In this document: one piece after another, positions 27,101-38,126 of the stretch | Position numbering within the stretch: the stretch's first letter is position 1 | Layout of the letters: every line of letters starts with the position of its first letter | Assembly (NCBI GenBank): GCA_935421135.1 | Contig: OW285191.1 | Span: 6,953,504-7,017,503, forward strand | Direction of reading: 5' to 3' | DNA from: Bugulina stolonifera | Lineage: Eukaryota; Bryozoa; Gymnolaemata; Cheilostomatida; Bugulidae | Length of the DNA: 64,000 bases | Notes under the pieces: model-generated | What the model was told of the DNA's origin: nothing | Databases searched by the model: none | The model's input: the letters and a program-made list of their open reading frames with translations, nothing else | Position numbers and translations under genes: made by a program

Positions 27101-30100
27101 AATGGTCCAATACTGTCTACTATTTAGTCTGGTATATATTACTACTGATTTCACTTACTGGGCTGGGTATGTGGTCGAAGTGTGTCCCCTCTGTGATCTA
27201 TAGTATAACACACTGGAGGAGGAGTAGTTGTCTTCTCTTCATGATACAAATCTTTATATTCACTACAATGTATGACCAGTACAAGAGTTAGTGTTTTATA
27301 GAAATACTGTAACCATAGCTATAGTGAAACAAAATGTACATGTATGTACTAGAAATAGTTATGTACGTGTAGTGTTGGTACACACACCTATAAAATACAT
27401 GTAGGACCTATAAATAGGCCTAAGGGTTATTTCACATACGTACAAGCTGATAAAACGATGACCAGCAGGTGTATTGAGTTAGCAGTAAACTTTTATCTCA
27501 ATTAAATACAACAATACTTTTATGATATGCACTTACAGTGTAGGCCTCTAACAATTGACTCTAATTAGTTAATATTTGGAGTTGTGTTCCCTTTAATCAA
27601 ACCATAATATATACATGTAGATTTCCCCAACAGGTTTTAGTAGTGCTGGGCGGTTGTGATTTGCACTTGAATTTGGTTGCTTGCTGTACTTTCAGGAAAA
27701 TTGAATACCGAAAATAAAAAATAAAAGATACGAAACATCATGCAGCACTAGGTTTTAGGAACTGCCTCCTAGGGTTTACATATTACGTAGTTACATTCTT
27801 GATAGATCATTTGACAATAACACTTTCAGTTAACTATCCAAGTATTATGTAACTATATTATTATTTAATTGATGCAATGACAATCAGATAGTATAAACAT
27901 TCTAAAAGGAGAACAATACTATAATATAATTTATTCACATACATGTATGTATGTTGTATGCCTAGTTACCTTTCTCTGTAGTATCCTTCTAGCATCTGAT
28001 CAGGTGGTTGTTCAGTATACTGCAGACTGTCTGTAGTGGACCGAGATGGTAGCTGCCTATTGGTCAATATATTGAGGGGCGACACGGGGCTGACTCTCAT
28101 GTCCGCCTCCGTATTTGATTGTACAGCAGCACCAGTGTGTGTAGGTGTAGAGGTCATGTGTGTAGGCGTGGAGGTCATGTGTGTATGTGTGAGGTGGACA
28201 GCAGAAGGGTTTAGCTCCGAGTTGATACCACATGAATGATGTATATCCTGTTCTCTAATACACCCCTAGAAATATGGAGGAGACAAACACTGTATATAAT
28301 GTCATAAACAGGTCTAAATGTACTATTTGTAGCACTAAGTTGCAAAATTCATCCCATCTGCCCACAGCTGAAATTGAGCTTATCAAACTAAGTGTTATGC
28401 TCTCTTGCTTTGAAATACTTTTCATTAAAAAAATCTGTCAAGATGGTGGTAAACCTTTATAAAAGATGGTTTGTAACATGAAATTGTAGTAGCAATACAT
28501 CATAAGTATAATCTGCAAGCTACAATGTGCATATATATACATGCAACAGAACTGTCAGTGACCTAGACTCAACTCCATGTACTTATACTACAGATCATGA
28601 CTAGTGTAATATATCATTGTACTATAACTATACAGTTGTTCACTTATCATGACTATTTTCAACTTATGGATTATTGCAGACTAAAGATGCTAAACTGTGT
28701 TACAAATGTGGGAGCTAATCGCTAATGAGCATAACATACCCCACATACTCTACATTGCTTGGTATGATAGCTTAATATATCTACATCATGTGCTAGTAGT
28801 ATATTAGTGCTAATGGTCAAACAATCCATCTAAGAATGAATGATTATTTTAAGTACATTAGTTAGTTGGAGTGTAGAATGTAAATAAATACTCTATGTAT
28901 TTATTTAATGTACTGAACTGGAGGTCTGACCCCTCCTAAACACCAATCTCTCTAGTCTCCCAAATAATCATTACACTACTGTGCTGTTCTGCCTTTCCTA
29001 ACACGATGAAATCATCCAACTCTAGTGTAGAAATTTAGAATGATTTAAATAACATTTAGGACTGATAAATCACCACCAATAATATATTTGAACTTGCAAA
29101 ATAAATAGAGTTGCAGCCATCATGTTTAGTATATATGTACTCTTGTATTCAGAGGGTGGTGTGGTATGACACAAGAGGATACAGTCCCATCATGCAGCAG
29201 CCAACACAAGGACACACCCTCTATCACTTACCTCACACTCTGCTAATGACGGACGCTTATCCCATGTAGGTCTGGTACTGCTTCTCCCTGACTGAGTTCG
29301 ATTAGGAGTAGGAGTACGACTCCGACTGTGACTCCCATCCTCAGAGTGACTGTGACTGCTACTATTACTCCCACTCCTGTGTATCACACCCAGAGAGTGT
29401 GAGTGGGGTAGGTGGGTACCACCAGCAGCGTCTGCTGCCATTACTGGGTTCCTCTCAAGCCTCAACACTGCCGACTGTGTTTATATGTTAAGGATTCACA
29501 AATGATTACATAAAATTATGTCAACAACACCATTGATTGATCACATGATATTATTTCATACAAAGTAGATTCAGTACATGAGTAGAGAAACCTGTGAAAT
29601 GGGATGTAAAGTGTTGAGTTACTCTACACTCTATTTCACAGGGGACAGCATAGGAGCAGCTGCACCACATCACTGATACAGGCTTGTACTATAGTACCTC
29701 CAAGGCTATAACTGGATACTCTGACACTGTGAACCCATATAGCTCAATACCCTAACACTGTGAACCCATATTAGAGTATGTCAAACCAGTAGTAATATTA
29801 CATGCTGTACATACTAGTCTACATTATCAAATCAATAGCATAGACAAGTAGAAACATAGAAGAGTAGTCTAGCATTACACAAGATAGTAGAGGGTTACAC
29901 TGTCTATTAGTCTATATATGGCATTCAGTACTTCCCATTGCTCACAGTACTAACAAGTATGACTAGAGCATTCTTCCCAAGGGAAGGTATAGTATTATAG
30001 TAGACCATCATACAGACTGACAGTATAGCCATCAACTCATGAGGTACCATCATTATACAATGTTTGTTCAAAGTCGCTGGCCTATTATATGTATATGTAA

Positions 30101-32167
30101 GTAGCACATGATGGTACATATGAATAAAGAGTCAGGAATTCACATAGATGTACATTACTTTGGAGTTACTCCCCCCTAACGAAGGGGTTTGGGCCAAACC
30201 CCGCCATCTATAGACTGTGGCACACTCACACTGAGTAAAAGGATATCTTTCCCAAGTCTCACTGAATCACCGTCCTCTATTGTGATGAACGTCTGGTCTG
30301 GAATTTTTCTCTCATTTATGTAGGTCTAAGAGAAAAGAGAAGGCATGAGAACGCAACTGATAGTTACCATGCTACCGTATCACACATGAGTTAATATTAT
30401 ACGCCATGCATGCTCTCATCATCTGACATACATGTAGCCAGTCTACTTTTATAGGAAACTAAATACAAGAATATCTTATCATAATATTTAAATATCGATA
30501 AGTGAGTCACCAAATTAAATTTATCTCATGGTTATTATAATTTTAGAGATAGAGGGGTTTACCCTTTCTTCCCATACAAATTCTGGTTCAGTGAAAACCA
30601 ATATTATTCTTACCATTAGTCTGCATTTCTATGTGCTCTCACTGCTGGTATAGCAACATATTGGAAACTTGTATCTTTGATTTGACAGTTAGAAAACCAA
30701 CGTCAACGTGATACATCTACATAAGCTGCTGGTAGAATACACTTACCCCTGCAGCAGTGCCAAGGTCCTTGATCTGAAATTTGCTCTGATAATGGTCATA
30801 TGTTACCAAAGCATGTCTTTTATCTACGTTTTCTCCCTGCAAAATATGAGTCAAACTAGATCACAGTGACACACAAGTGTAAGTAAGCAGTGCTCAAGTG
30901 TAGACTGTCCATCTACATGTATATAAGTCCCAAGGGGAGTGGTACACTGCTATGTTATATGAATCAGAATATTAATAGAGAATGGGGCCCACCTGTGTAA
31001 GCTAACTTCATTATTTCTACAAGTACATTTTTTTGAATTTAATTATCACAGTAATTGAGTTCACAAATACAGTTAAATCATGTACAAACCCACTGATAGT
31101 CGGTGTATTGGTACTACTATAATAATATATATAATATAAACATCATAGTAGTATTAATATACAGTACATACGTGTATTATGTACATGTATATTGCAGTAG
31201 ATATATTTATATTGCCCAGCTTTATCAAAATATATATTATAGTAGCCTAAATAGTAAAAGCCTATTTCAATGCGATTTGAATGATAATGTTTTTCATTCC
31301 TATTATAGGTCTAGGCTACACTAAGTACTGGTTATAAAGAAGCAAGTTATAATACTACAATTAGTATTGATTCATTGAAATAAATGTTAGCATATATACA
31401 AACTATTAAATGAAAAGCTTCATTTCAAATGACACAAATAATGTAGTAGTGGGCCTATTATAGCAAATTCAGGTCATATTGCCTAACATGGAACTAATGA
31501 TTACAGTGGCAGGAATGAAAGGGCTAGTGGGAATGTATATAATACATAATATTACCAATCCAGTGTATAAAGGTTTAAATGACCACAATAGCATCAGCAT
31601 CTACCACCAGACTAGTTAAATTTGATATGAGATATACATGTACATGAAATCATGAGAGAAAACAAATAATATATAACACCGTGATATAATACAGACTCTC
31701 ACATCAACTATGTTATCAGCTACATGAAATGCAACCACCAGTTCTTTCTAGCTACACTTCCTTCCAATAATATCATCAAAAATATATCAGTTATTCAGAG
31801 TTATCAGTACTTGGTTCAGAGTAACAGATATACAAACAACACTAAACTATTAATACTATCTAAAAATATGGCATTATTGGCCTACAACTAAAATTTGTCA
31901 TTCACTATCGGCTTTTGCTTGCTATTTCGCTGATATGTGTCTATATCCAACTGAAGACGGGACAACTCCAAATACACCATATCAGTCATGCATGGCTATC
32001 ACCTACAGATACACTTATAGATATAGGCTACATGTATATCTTCTGCCCTGTCGTACCTGTACATTGATGTCACACTCTGACCGTCCCACAAACAGCATGG
32101 TATATGGGAGTGGACAATCAATATGTCCATCTTCACTGACCAATCTATACGGTGATAGAGAGCTCAT
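6174..32167 (-). CDS. CEP170: CEP170-like centrosomal/microtubule-associated protein, 27 coding exons
   Basis: CEP170 proteins bind microtubules and the subdistal appendages of the mother centriole. Coding exons (high to low): 32167-32057, 30836-30747, 30325-30230, 29474-29232, 28247-27970, 27262-27159, 25867-25652, 25208-25018, 24648-24401, 23342-23304, 23099-23079, 22823-22611, 22216-22084, 16074-15990, 14885-14640, 14025-13524, 13035-12832, 12031-11897, 11514-11479, 10508-10268, 9985-9854, 9086-8865, 8163-7990, 7876-7700, 7212-7127, 6957-6830, 6448-6174. They total 4626 nt in one frame, 1541 residues, close to human CEP170 in length. Residues 1-99 form an FHA domain (MSSLSPYRLVSEDGHI, LFVGRSECDI, DKRHALVTYD, KDLGTAAG). 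Near 313-326 lies RGTPLYGQPTWWGE, a CEP170 signature. Other family-like blocks are SGTYTIEEDNKELEKA, RTFELRRARTESLE, SLGAKIVQKSR, AAWDRRRTYDPRRAV and IAQLSHNLAKDLELM. Most of the rest is Ser/Thr-rich and probably disordered. The 23099 acceptor is the least certain boundary. Confidence 0.93.
6464..6580. repeat. 30-bp degenerate tandem repeat starting AACCAATCAGATAT
   Basis: Three successive 30-bp units, each starting with AACCAAT, lie at about 6491-6580, preceded by a related 36-bp unit. Each contains a CCAAT pentamer. They sit in the last intron of the CEP170-like gene, adjacent to the final exon. Confidence 0.7.
6693..6791. repeat. 11-bp tandem repeat, nine copies (TACATTGTACA)
   Basis: Nine exact units of TACATTGTACA in the last intron of the CEP170-like gene. 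Each unit is nearly self-complementary, so the array can fold on either strand. This explains the open frames on both strands here. Confidence 0.95.
8428..8559. repeat. 22-bp tandem repeat, six copies
   Basis: Six head-to-tail units of CGTAACAGTTTTATAGCAG plus TAT; one copy has a single T-to-A change. Located in the intron between the 9086-8865 and 8163-7990 exons of the CEP170-like gene. Confidence 0.95.
9232..9360. repeat. 43-bp tandem repeat, three copies, each a perfect hairpin with paired CCAAT boxes
   Basis: Units 9232-9274, 9275-9317 and 9318-9360. Each contains CCTTATCATTGGT, a 9-nt loop and its reverse complement ACCAATGATAAGG. The third copy has one mismatch in the left arm. Located in an intron of the CEP170-like gene. 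Confidence 0.95.
12345..12814. repeat. Minisatellite of 9-bp units TACAGTAGA / TACAGTATA
   Basis: About 470 bp of mixed 9-bp units with a few TACACTTTA variants, lying just downstream of exon 13035-12832 in the CEP170-like gene. The unit is a multiple of three and lacks stops in several frames, so it produces long spurious ORFs rich in Leu/Tyr or Thr/Val/Ser on the minus strand. Confidence 0.95.
15721..15855. repeat. Two poly(C) tracts (C14 and C23)
   Basis: C14 at 15721-15734 and C23 at 15833-15855, inside the intron between exons 16074-15990 and 14885-14640. The gene is on the minus strand, so its pre-mRNA carries G14 and G23 runs. Lengths in an assembly may be inaccurate at such tracts. 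Confidence 0.9.
17661..17839. mobile_element. Foldback / MITE-like inverted-repeat element
   Basis: About 179 bp. The left end TTGATTATGAGAGTTG and the right end, read in reverse complement, TTGATTGTGAGAGTTG, are inverted copies. A second inner pair (GGCCATATTAGGG and, reversed, GGCCATATTGGGC) extends the arms imperfectly. No open frame for a transposase. No clear target-site duplication was seen. It lies in the 6-kb intron between exons 22216-22084 and 16074-15990. Confidence 0.65.
25237..25374. repeat. 46-bp tandem repeat, three copies
   Basis: Units start at 25237, 25283 and 25329 with GATATACTACAGTATGTACA and end with a CACTGTTAG(A/G)CATAC block. Located in the intron between exons 25867-25652 and 25208-25018 of the CEP170-like gene, close to the acceptor of the latter. 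Confidence 0.9.
26456..26768. repeat. Palindrome-rich minisatellite, about 35-bp unit
   Basis: Roughly eight diverged units built from ACTATATAGTATGTACA and GCGTACATGTATATGCAT. Most blocks are themselves self-complementary, so the array could form cruciforms. It lies in the intron between exons 27262-27159 and 25867-25652. Confidence 0.85.
30230..32167 (-). other. FHA domain exons (1-3) of the CEP170-like gene
   Basis: Three phase-0 exons of 111, 90 and 96 nt encode residues 1-99. FHA hallmarks are the GR of LFVGRSE, the RH of DKRHALV, and an NG-like turn before TYINERKIPD. At the usual G-T/N-G position the sequence reads LGTAAGTYIN, so the Asn of the common NGT motif is replaced. FHA domains bind phosphothreonine peptides. 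Whether this one does is not shown by the sequence. Confidence 0.85.
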
Positions 32168-32180
32168 CGCTTCTTTCCAT
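32165..32180 (-). promoter_or_regulatory. Start codon of the CEP170-like gene with an overlapping upstream ATG
   Basis: The in-frame ATG is at 32167-32165. Another ATG at 32180-32178, directly after a TAG acceptor, is 13 nt upstream and out of frame. It opens an 11-codon reading frame ending at TAG inside exon 1. If the acceptor at 32181 is used, this would be an overlapping upstream ORF that could lower translation. The choice of the second ATG rests on the FHA alignment. Confidence 0.5.
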
Positions 32181-35100
32181 CTACTCTCTCATCAGAATCA
32201 AGTATACAAGCCTAGTCTATAATAGCTCAACTGCTACTCTGTAATAAATAATTCACCATAATTGACACAATATACCAAACTCAATGGTATCAATGATACA
32301 TATTGAGATACAGGACACTCTGCTGCAGGTTCCTGCATAGGGATACTGGCATACTATATAATCATACACATAGACATCCAACACTACTTTGTATTTCACC
32401 CTTATTAGTTCCACTCTTTGACTCGTGATCATTCACACGGCGAAAGTGCTAACTGACCAAGCAAAGCACCAAAATAGAATAAGAAAGACTAGCCACTGAT
32501 TCGTATTACTCATTCACTGAAACATGTCTCATTCATGGGGATCAGGTTTGCACTCTGTAGGAAAATACTCAGTACAATATTGTAGCTGTGGGAAGTTATA
32601 TGCATGTATTTTACATAATATATGTATGGTACTACGTACATTGTTATACGACTACGATCATTTGATCAGTATACATACAATATGTAGCACGGTGGTGTCA
32701 GTTGTACATACCTATTGTGCTGACTGCAGCCACTCCAATGTAAAACAATAATATGGATTTTTATTCAACTTGTTTGAATTGTTAGGGTAGTCTCAAGAAA
32801 ATACCCCACTACATTATTATTATTATTATTATTGTTGTTTTTATGCCAAAGCCCTAGGACTTTTGCCTTATGCTACATGACTGCAGTGTAGTCAATGTAT
32901 TGTGTACTAAAGTAGGAAATTTTATTTACTGTGTGCTGTGACGGTTTTTATTTTTCTGTGCGACCCCATGACCCAATTCCTAACCATAGCTTTTTACATA
33001 TTTCGTGCTTCAATCAGTTGAGTTTTCAATACCATACAATGTTAGGATCTGCAATTGAACTACATGCTGCCGTGATAAGACCAGAAGTGTGAAGATCACA
33101 AGCATTACAGTCATGTACTTAGTGCTGCCTCAAGCTGTATAATCAATACGCTGATAATGCGTAAGGTCAGCTTGTAGTTTGTACGTGTAAGTGCTTTATT
33201 CAAACTGGTCTAGGATAATTCCTTTGAGTTTTAGAGTCTATTTACATAATCATTCAAAGCACTGTTCACTGCAATCTTATTACTTTTAGTGATATACATG
33301 GAGTTAGTAATGATAAGAAACCAACAGCCTACTGATAACTTTATTGGGATACAAAATAATCCACTCCTATATACTATATTACACACTTGTAACTACTACA
33401 AATACATGAGATGTACTACTACTGGAAGTACTAAACAGTAGGCCTACATAACTATTATAACATGTGTATGAGCTAGTACTTTAACCACATTGTATTTTAC
33501 TATCACCATAACAACATGTTTATATCTAATATCAGTAACGTATGAATTAGCTAATAACTCAATACAATTCGCGTGTTACCCAGAATGCATTCAGTGCTAT
33601 GAACAATGAGAATATATTGAATTTGAACCAAAGATACGTCTGGTGCAAAACTATGTATGAACAAAATAAAATGGCATCTACACCGCTATAAAACTTGCCA
33701 TCGTTTCTGCAAACAAATTTTTTGTAGAAAACAGAATTTTGATGACGTAAACCTACTAGCAGCGCTACATGGCAATGTACAATGTACATTATGTGTCCAC
33801 AACCATAATATGTACATGCAGGCCTACATATTTTATAGAGAATAGTGCAATTATCATTGTACAGGCCCTACACATACTATTTTTACCTCTCAAGTATTGA
33901 TGATATAACCTACTTGTAATAGGAAAGTGAATGACAAGTAGGATGACTACTTAGAATGCAAATGTAAATCTGGACAGGAAGATACTGATGATAAAACAAG
34001 AGAAAATAATAAACAAATAAAACATCCCATATCGGTTTTAAATTTTACAATAACTACTTAGACACCCAGATTGGCAGCTTATAGCTGTACATGGTGCATA
34101 GGTCTAAAGAATGTGGATGTATATTTAACTCTAGATTTAATTGCCACTTTTTAAGCTTTGTATTTAGTTGGTGAGTCATACAGGGTACTTATATAATAAT
34201 CTACTGGAGGCATTGCCAATCAGTGATCTGGAAGAGTTAATTTGACTTTGCAATGAATTAGACAAAAACTAGCAGAATCTGACATAATAGAAATGGAATA
34301 AAAGAATTATGGTCACTTGTTCCTGTGGAATGTGATTAATATGCCCTCCAAACATTTTAATCATAATGATGTCAAGCATTGTTCCAATGCTATGACATCT
34401 ACCATTGGTAGCATTTATACGATCATATAATCCTAAGCATATTATAACTACCTGTCACCAATGAGATTCTCTATTGGTGGCAGATTAATGTCATCTTGAA
34501 TGGTACATGTAAATAGATGATATACTTGTAACTTGACTCATTGATCTATTTTTCAGATCCATACATGCATATTATAATATTGATGTGAACTGTGGTTGAA
34601 AATGGAAAATCTAAGCTAACATGACTTTCTGGTATGAGAACTCGACAATGTAACAAGTAAAAGTGACAGGAAAAGGCTATAACTCTGCCTACTTCTAATG
34701 CCTATTAGCTACATTATGGTACTAATACTTGTTCATATTTACACACTACAACTTCCATGGTGGTAAAACTAGTTTACTTACTAGTTTACTTACTTGCTAA
34801 GGGATTGTATCATGATAATATATATAAAAACAGTTTAAGAAATATTTCAAGTACACATAGAAGTTAGAATGATTAATTAATACAACTTAATTAGGATGAT
34901 ACCTGTACTGTACATGGATAAAACCTTGACTAATTACAATCTATTATTACAATGTAAATCCTCATCACACTCAGTAACCTGCATTTTGTTAAAGGTATGA
35001 TTGAAAAAAATTTTTAGTAAATAAATTTTGTTGTTTGAAATCCTAGTCCCCAAATCCTAATTGCAAAGTGCTAAACATGTGGCTAATGATGCACACAGTT

Positions 35101-38100
35101 GCAAACAAACATTTACGAAACTTCCCATCACCTTCACTGATTGCAACACTAATTAAACATCAATGAAGACACTGGGGCAGTCTTCCAACATCAACTATGG
35201 GAGCTCTGCCCAGTTCAAAGTAGTGAGATTGATGTCAATAAGATCAGCAAGTTACTAAAAACCTATAGACCTGCTGTCCAATTCTAGGTTGTCAGAATAA
35301 TGCGCATAGAATTAATCATAATGACTATATATAATACAATATTATATCGTAATAACAATTATAAATTAAGCTATGACTATCTATGCAAAAATTGCTCACT
35401 ATTCCAGAAGTCACCAGTCAAAATTCTGCATTGATTCAATCTACTAGTAGTCCTAGGCCTTTAGGTAGACTAAACTTGTCATAATTAACCAAGGGTAGAT
35501 CTATTGTGTTCTGTTCCAATCTAACACAAACTCCTTCACTGAACAAAAACCACAGCCTACGTCTTTTTCTCCATAAAGAATCAGGAAGATTCCTCCATGA
35601 ATGCCTGATGACAACACGACATACACAGAACATAAGAGCAATTCCGACCAGATGATTTTCCTGGCACCATTATGATTACTAAACTTCATAGTGAGCCCTG
35701 CACCCTGAACCGCTGGGTCTCAAAACACTACGACAGTGAGCATACAGTGTCAATAATTGTTAATTACATTCCAACATTAATTATTCCTACAATCATAATT
35801 ATTAATTTAAAGCAAGGATATAATTTAATATTAGGGTGGGCCTATGTTATAATATTATATTGAGTATAAAATAATGTTATATTACTAATCAACATGTAGT
35901 AGGCCTAAATAATAATCAGAGAATGATATAAAACCAAAACGACCTTTTTATATTAATGTTTCAGATTTACTGACAATTAATTAAAAATAATAAAAAAATA
36001 TCAAAAATTATATATAGAATAGTAATGAATTTATTGTTTGGTTGCTTTATTCTATTTCAACTATTGCTATTACTAACTTACTTCGCCTACTACAATTTCC
36101 TATAACTATTACTAGCTATTAACCAATCATACAGACAGTGGAGTGTCAGTATAATATGAATGATATATAGAATAAAATTATTAATTTAATCAAATCTACA
36201 TTTATGTAGGGCCTATATATCACTCATAGTAATCACACTCTCCTGTGACAGTTACACTTAGAGTAGAGTAACTTTCAGTATCGAGAGTTTTTTCACCATT
36301 TGATTATTATTTATCATTATCGATTATGATTATAAAATACTAATTAATTAATATCTAATTTTATTTATCAACTCAATATTCAAAGAAGTGAATAGAATTT
36401 AGATGTGTAGAATATTAATAAAATATAGCAAAGTTGAGCATTGGTATCAGTAGGGAGTAGAGGAAGAGTAGTCAGTGAATACCACTCACTAACAACTCTT
36501 CTACTGTAGTATCAGTATGAGTATCGAGTACCGAGTATGAGTACAGTACAGTATGGTATCAGTAGAGTATCAGTATCGAGTATGAGTATCAGTACCATAT
36601 GAATGATACTCAACTCAGTGGAGTAATACATATACTTTAACTTTACTACTAAACTTAAAACTAATACATATCATCATATCGATATCTATTAACTATAATA
36701 ATAAAAGTGGTAGACACTTCAATTATTAAATTTTAAATATCTAGGTGTTCGCTATAACCATAATATTCTCTGCTGCTACCAATATTTTTTCTAATTTAAA
36801 ATAAAATAATAATTAATTAATATCGAAACATCAAATAAACATCCAAACTTACTAAAAACTGATCTCATACTCATTAGCAGGCGTAGGCTTGCATTGATGT
36901 CAATATTCAAAGACAACTTACTGATGCCTGTAGTCATTGTCTAAATTACACCCTCGAGTTAATTTGCTCATAGACTGCTCACACCCGATACCGATAGAAG
37001 AGTTCCATAACTGACGTCTGTATTGGCTAAAGCAGTAGTAATTTGTTATAAAGGACACAACTCCGCTATGTTCCGCGAGTATACATCATAGAGAAGATAA
37101 CTCTATGATATTGTACAATCATAATGCACGATCAAGTATTGCAACTCCAACACAAAAAAGTTGTAGTGTTGTATATGTAACAGTAACTACTTGTCTAAAA
37201 GAAGTAATCATCAAGCATGTAGTGATGTACCACTACCAATGGGCAACATGCACATGCACTATGGAAAACATACATGTAATTAATTAGTAATTACATTTGT
37301 CTAATAAGTAATAACTTGTGTAGTAACTTAACAGAATAATCACAGTGTGATGGTGTGTAGCTAAATAACGTTTAGCAGTCACTATTGCATGTGTACGCAT
37401 CTAACAGACAGACAAGTACATGATACAACAAAACACTAAAACATATAGCATAACAAAACATTTGGTTTACTCACGAGTTGTATGGTCTTATGGATATGCT
37501 GGGAATTCGAGTATATTTTTATATACATGTACATGTATTTATAATATGGACAAGTAGCACACAAACATAATATACATATGCATATACATGTACATATACA
37601 TGCACATTGTACATGTTTATGATCTACATATTATACGTGTACATATACACAGTAGTTTAAGGCAGCATATAAAACATCATGCAGCAATATTATTATACAA
37701 TCCTGTGCATGGTTATATGAACAGATTATAAGCATAATTATGTTGGCATCAGAGACATAACATGTGCCTATGTTTACGCAAAGACCACATGTGTCTGTCT
37801 TTACATAAGGCTAAAGAAAACTTATTTACAATTTTACTATATTTCTTCAAATCAGTCAAATGATGGGAAGGATATTACATGCTAACAGTGAAGCAACTTG
37901 AGTTAGACCTGCTTTATCAGCTGGTAGAAAACCCTCCACTATAATATAATGTTGGCATATATTTATTAACTTTTGTGAGTCTTTAGACTCCCACCAAACT
38001 GTACCACAGTCAATGGAGGGAGCAGGGCGTACATATACAGCAGAATTTAGGAAAATTTTCAGCATAGGTTCGGGTTGGCTATTCCCTAGTGCATTGTGTC

Positions 38101-38126
38101 ACTTCTCTCCATTGTTTGGTTTGTCT
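32168..38126. other. Gene-poor 6-kb interval upstream of the CEP170-like gene
   Basis: No protein-coding exon recognised on either strand. It holds (ATT)n at about 32814-32838 and a degenerate GAGTATCAGTAT repeat at about 36505-36600. An AATAAA on the minus strand at 37967-37962, about 160 nt past the stop of the caspase gene, is a likely poly(A) signal. A minus-strand GTAAGT donor at 36921 could end a non-coding first exon of the CEP170-like gene starting near 37060, but this is only a possibility. Confidence 0.4.
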
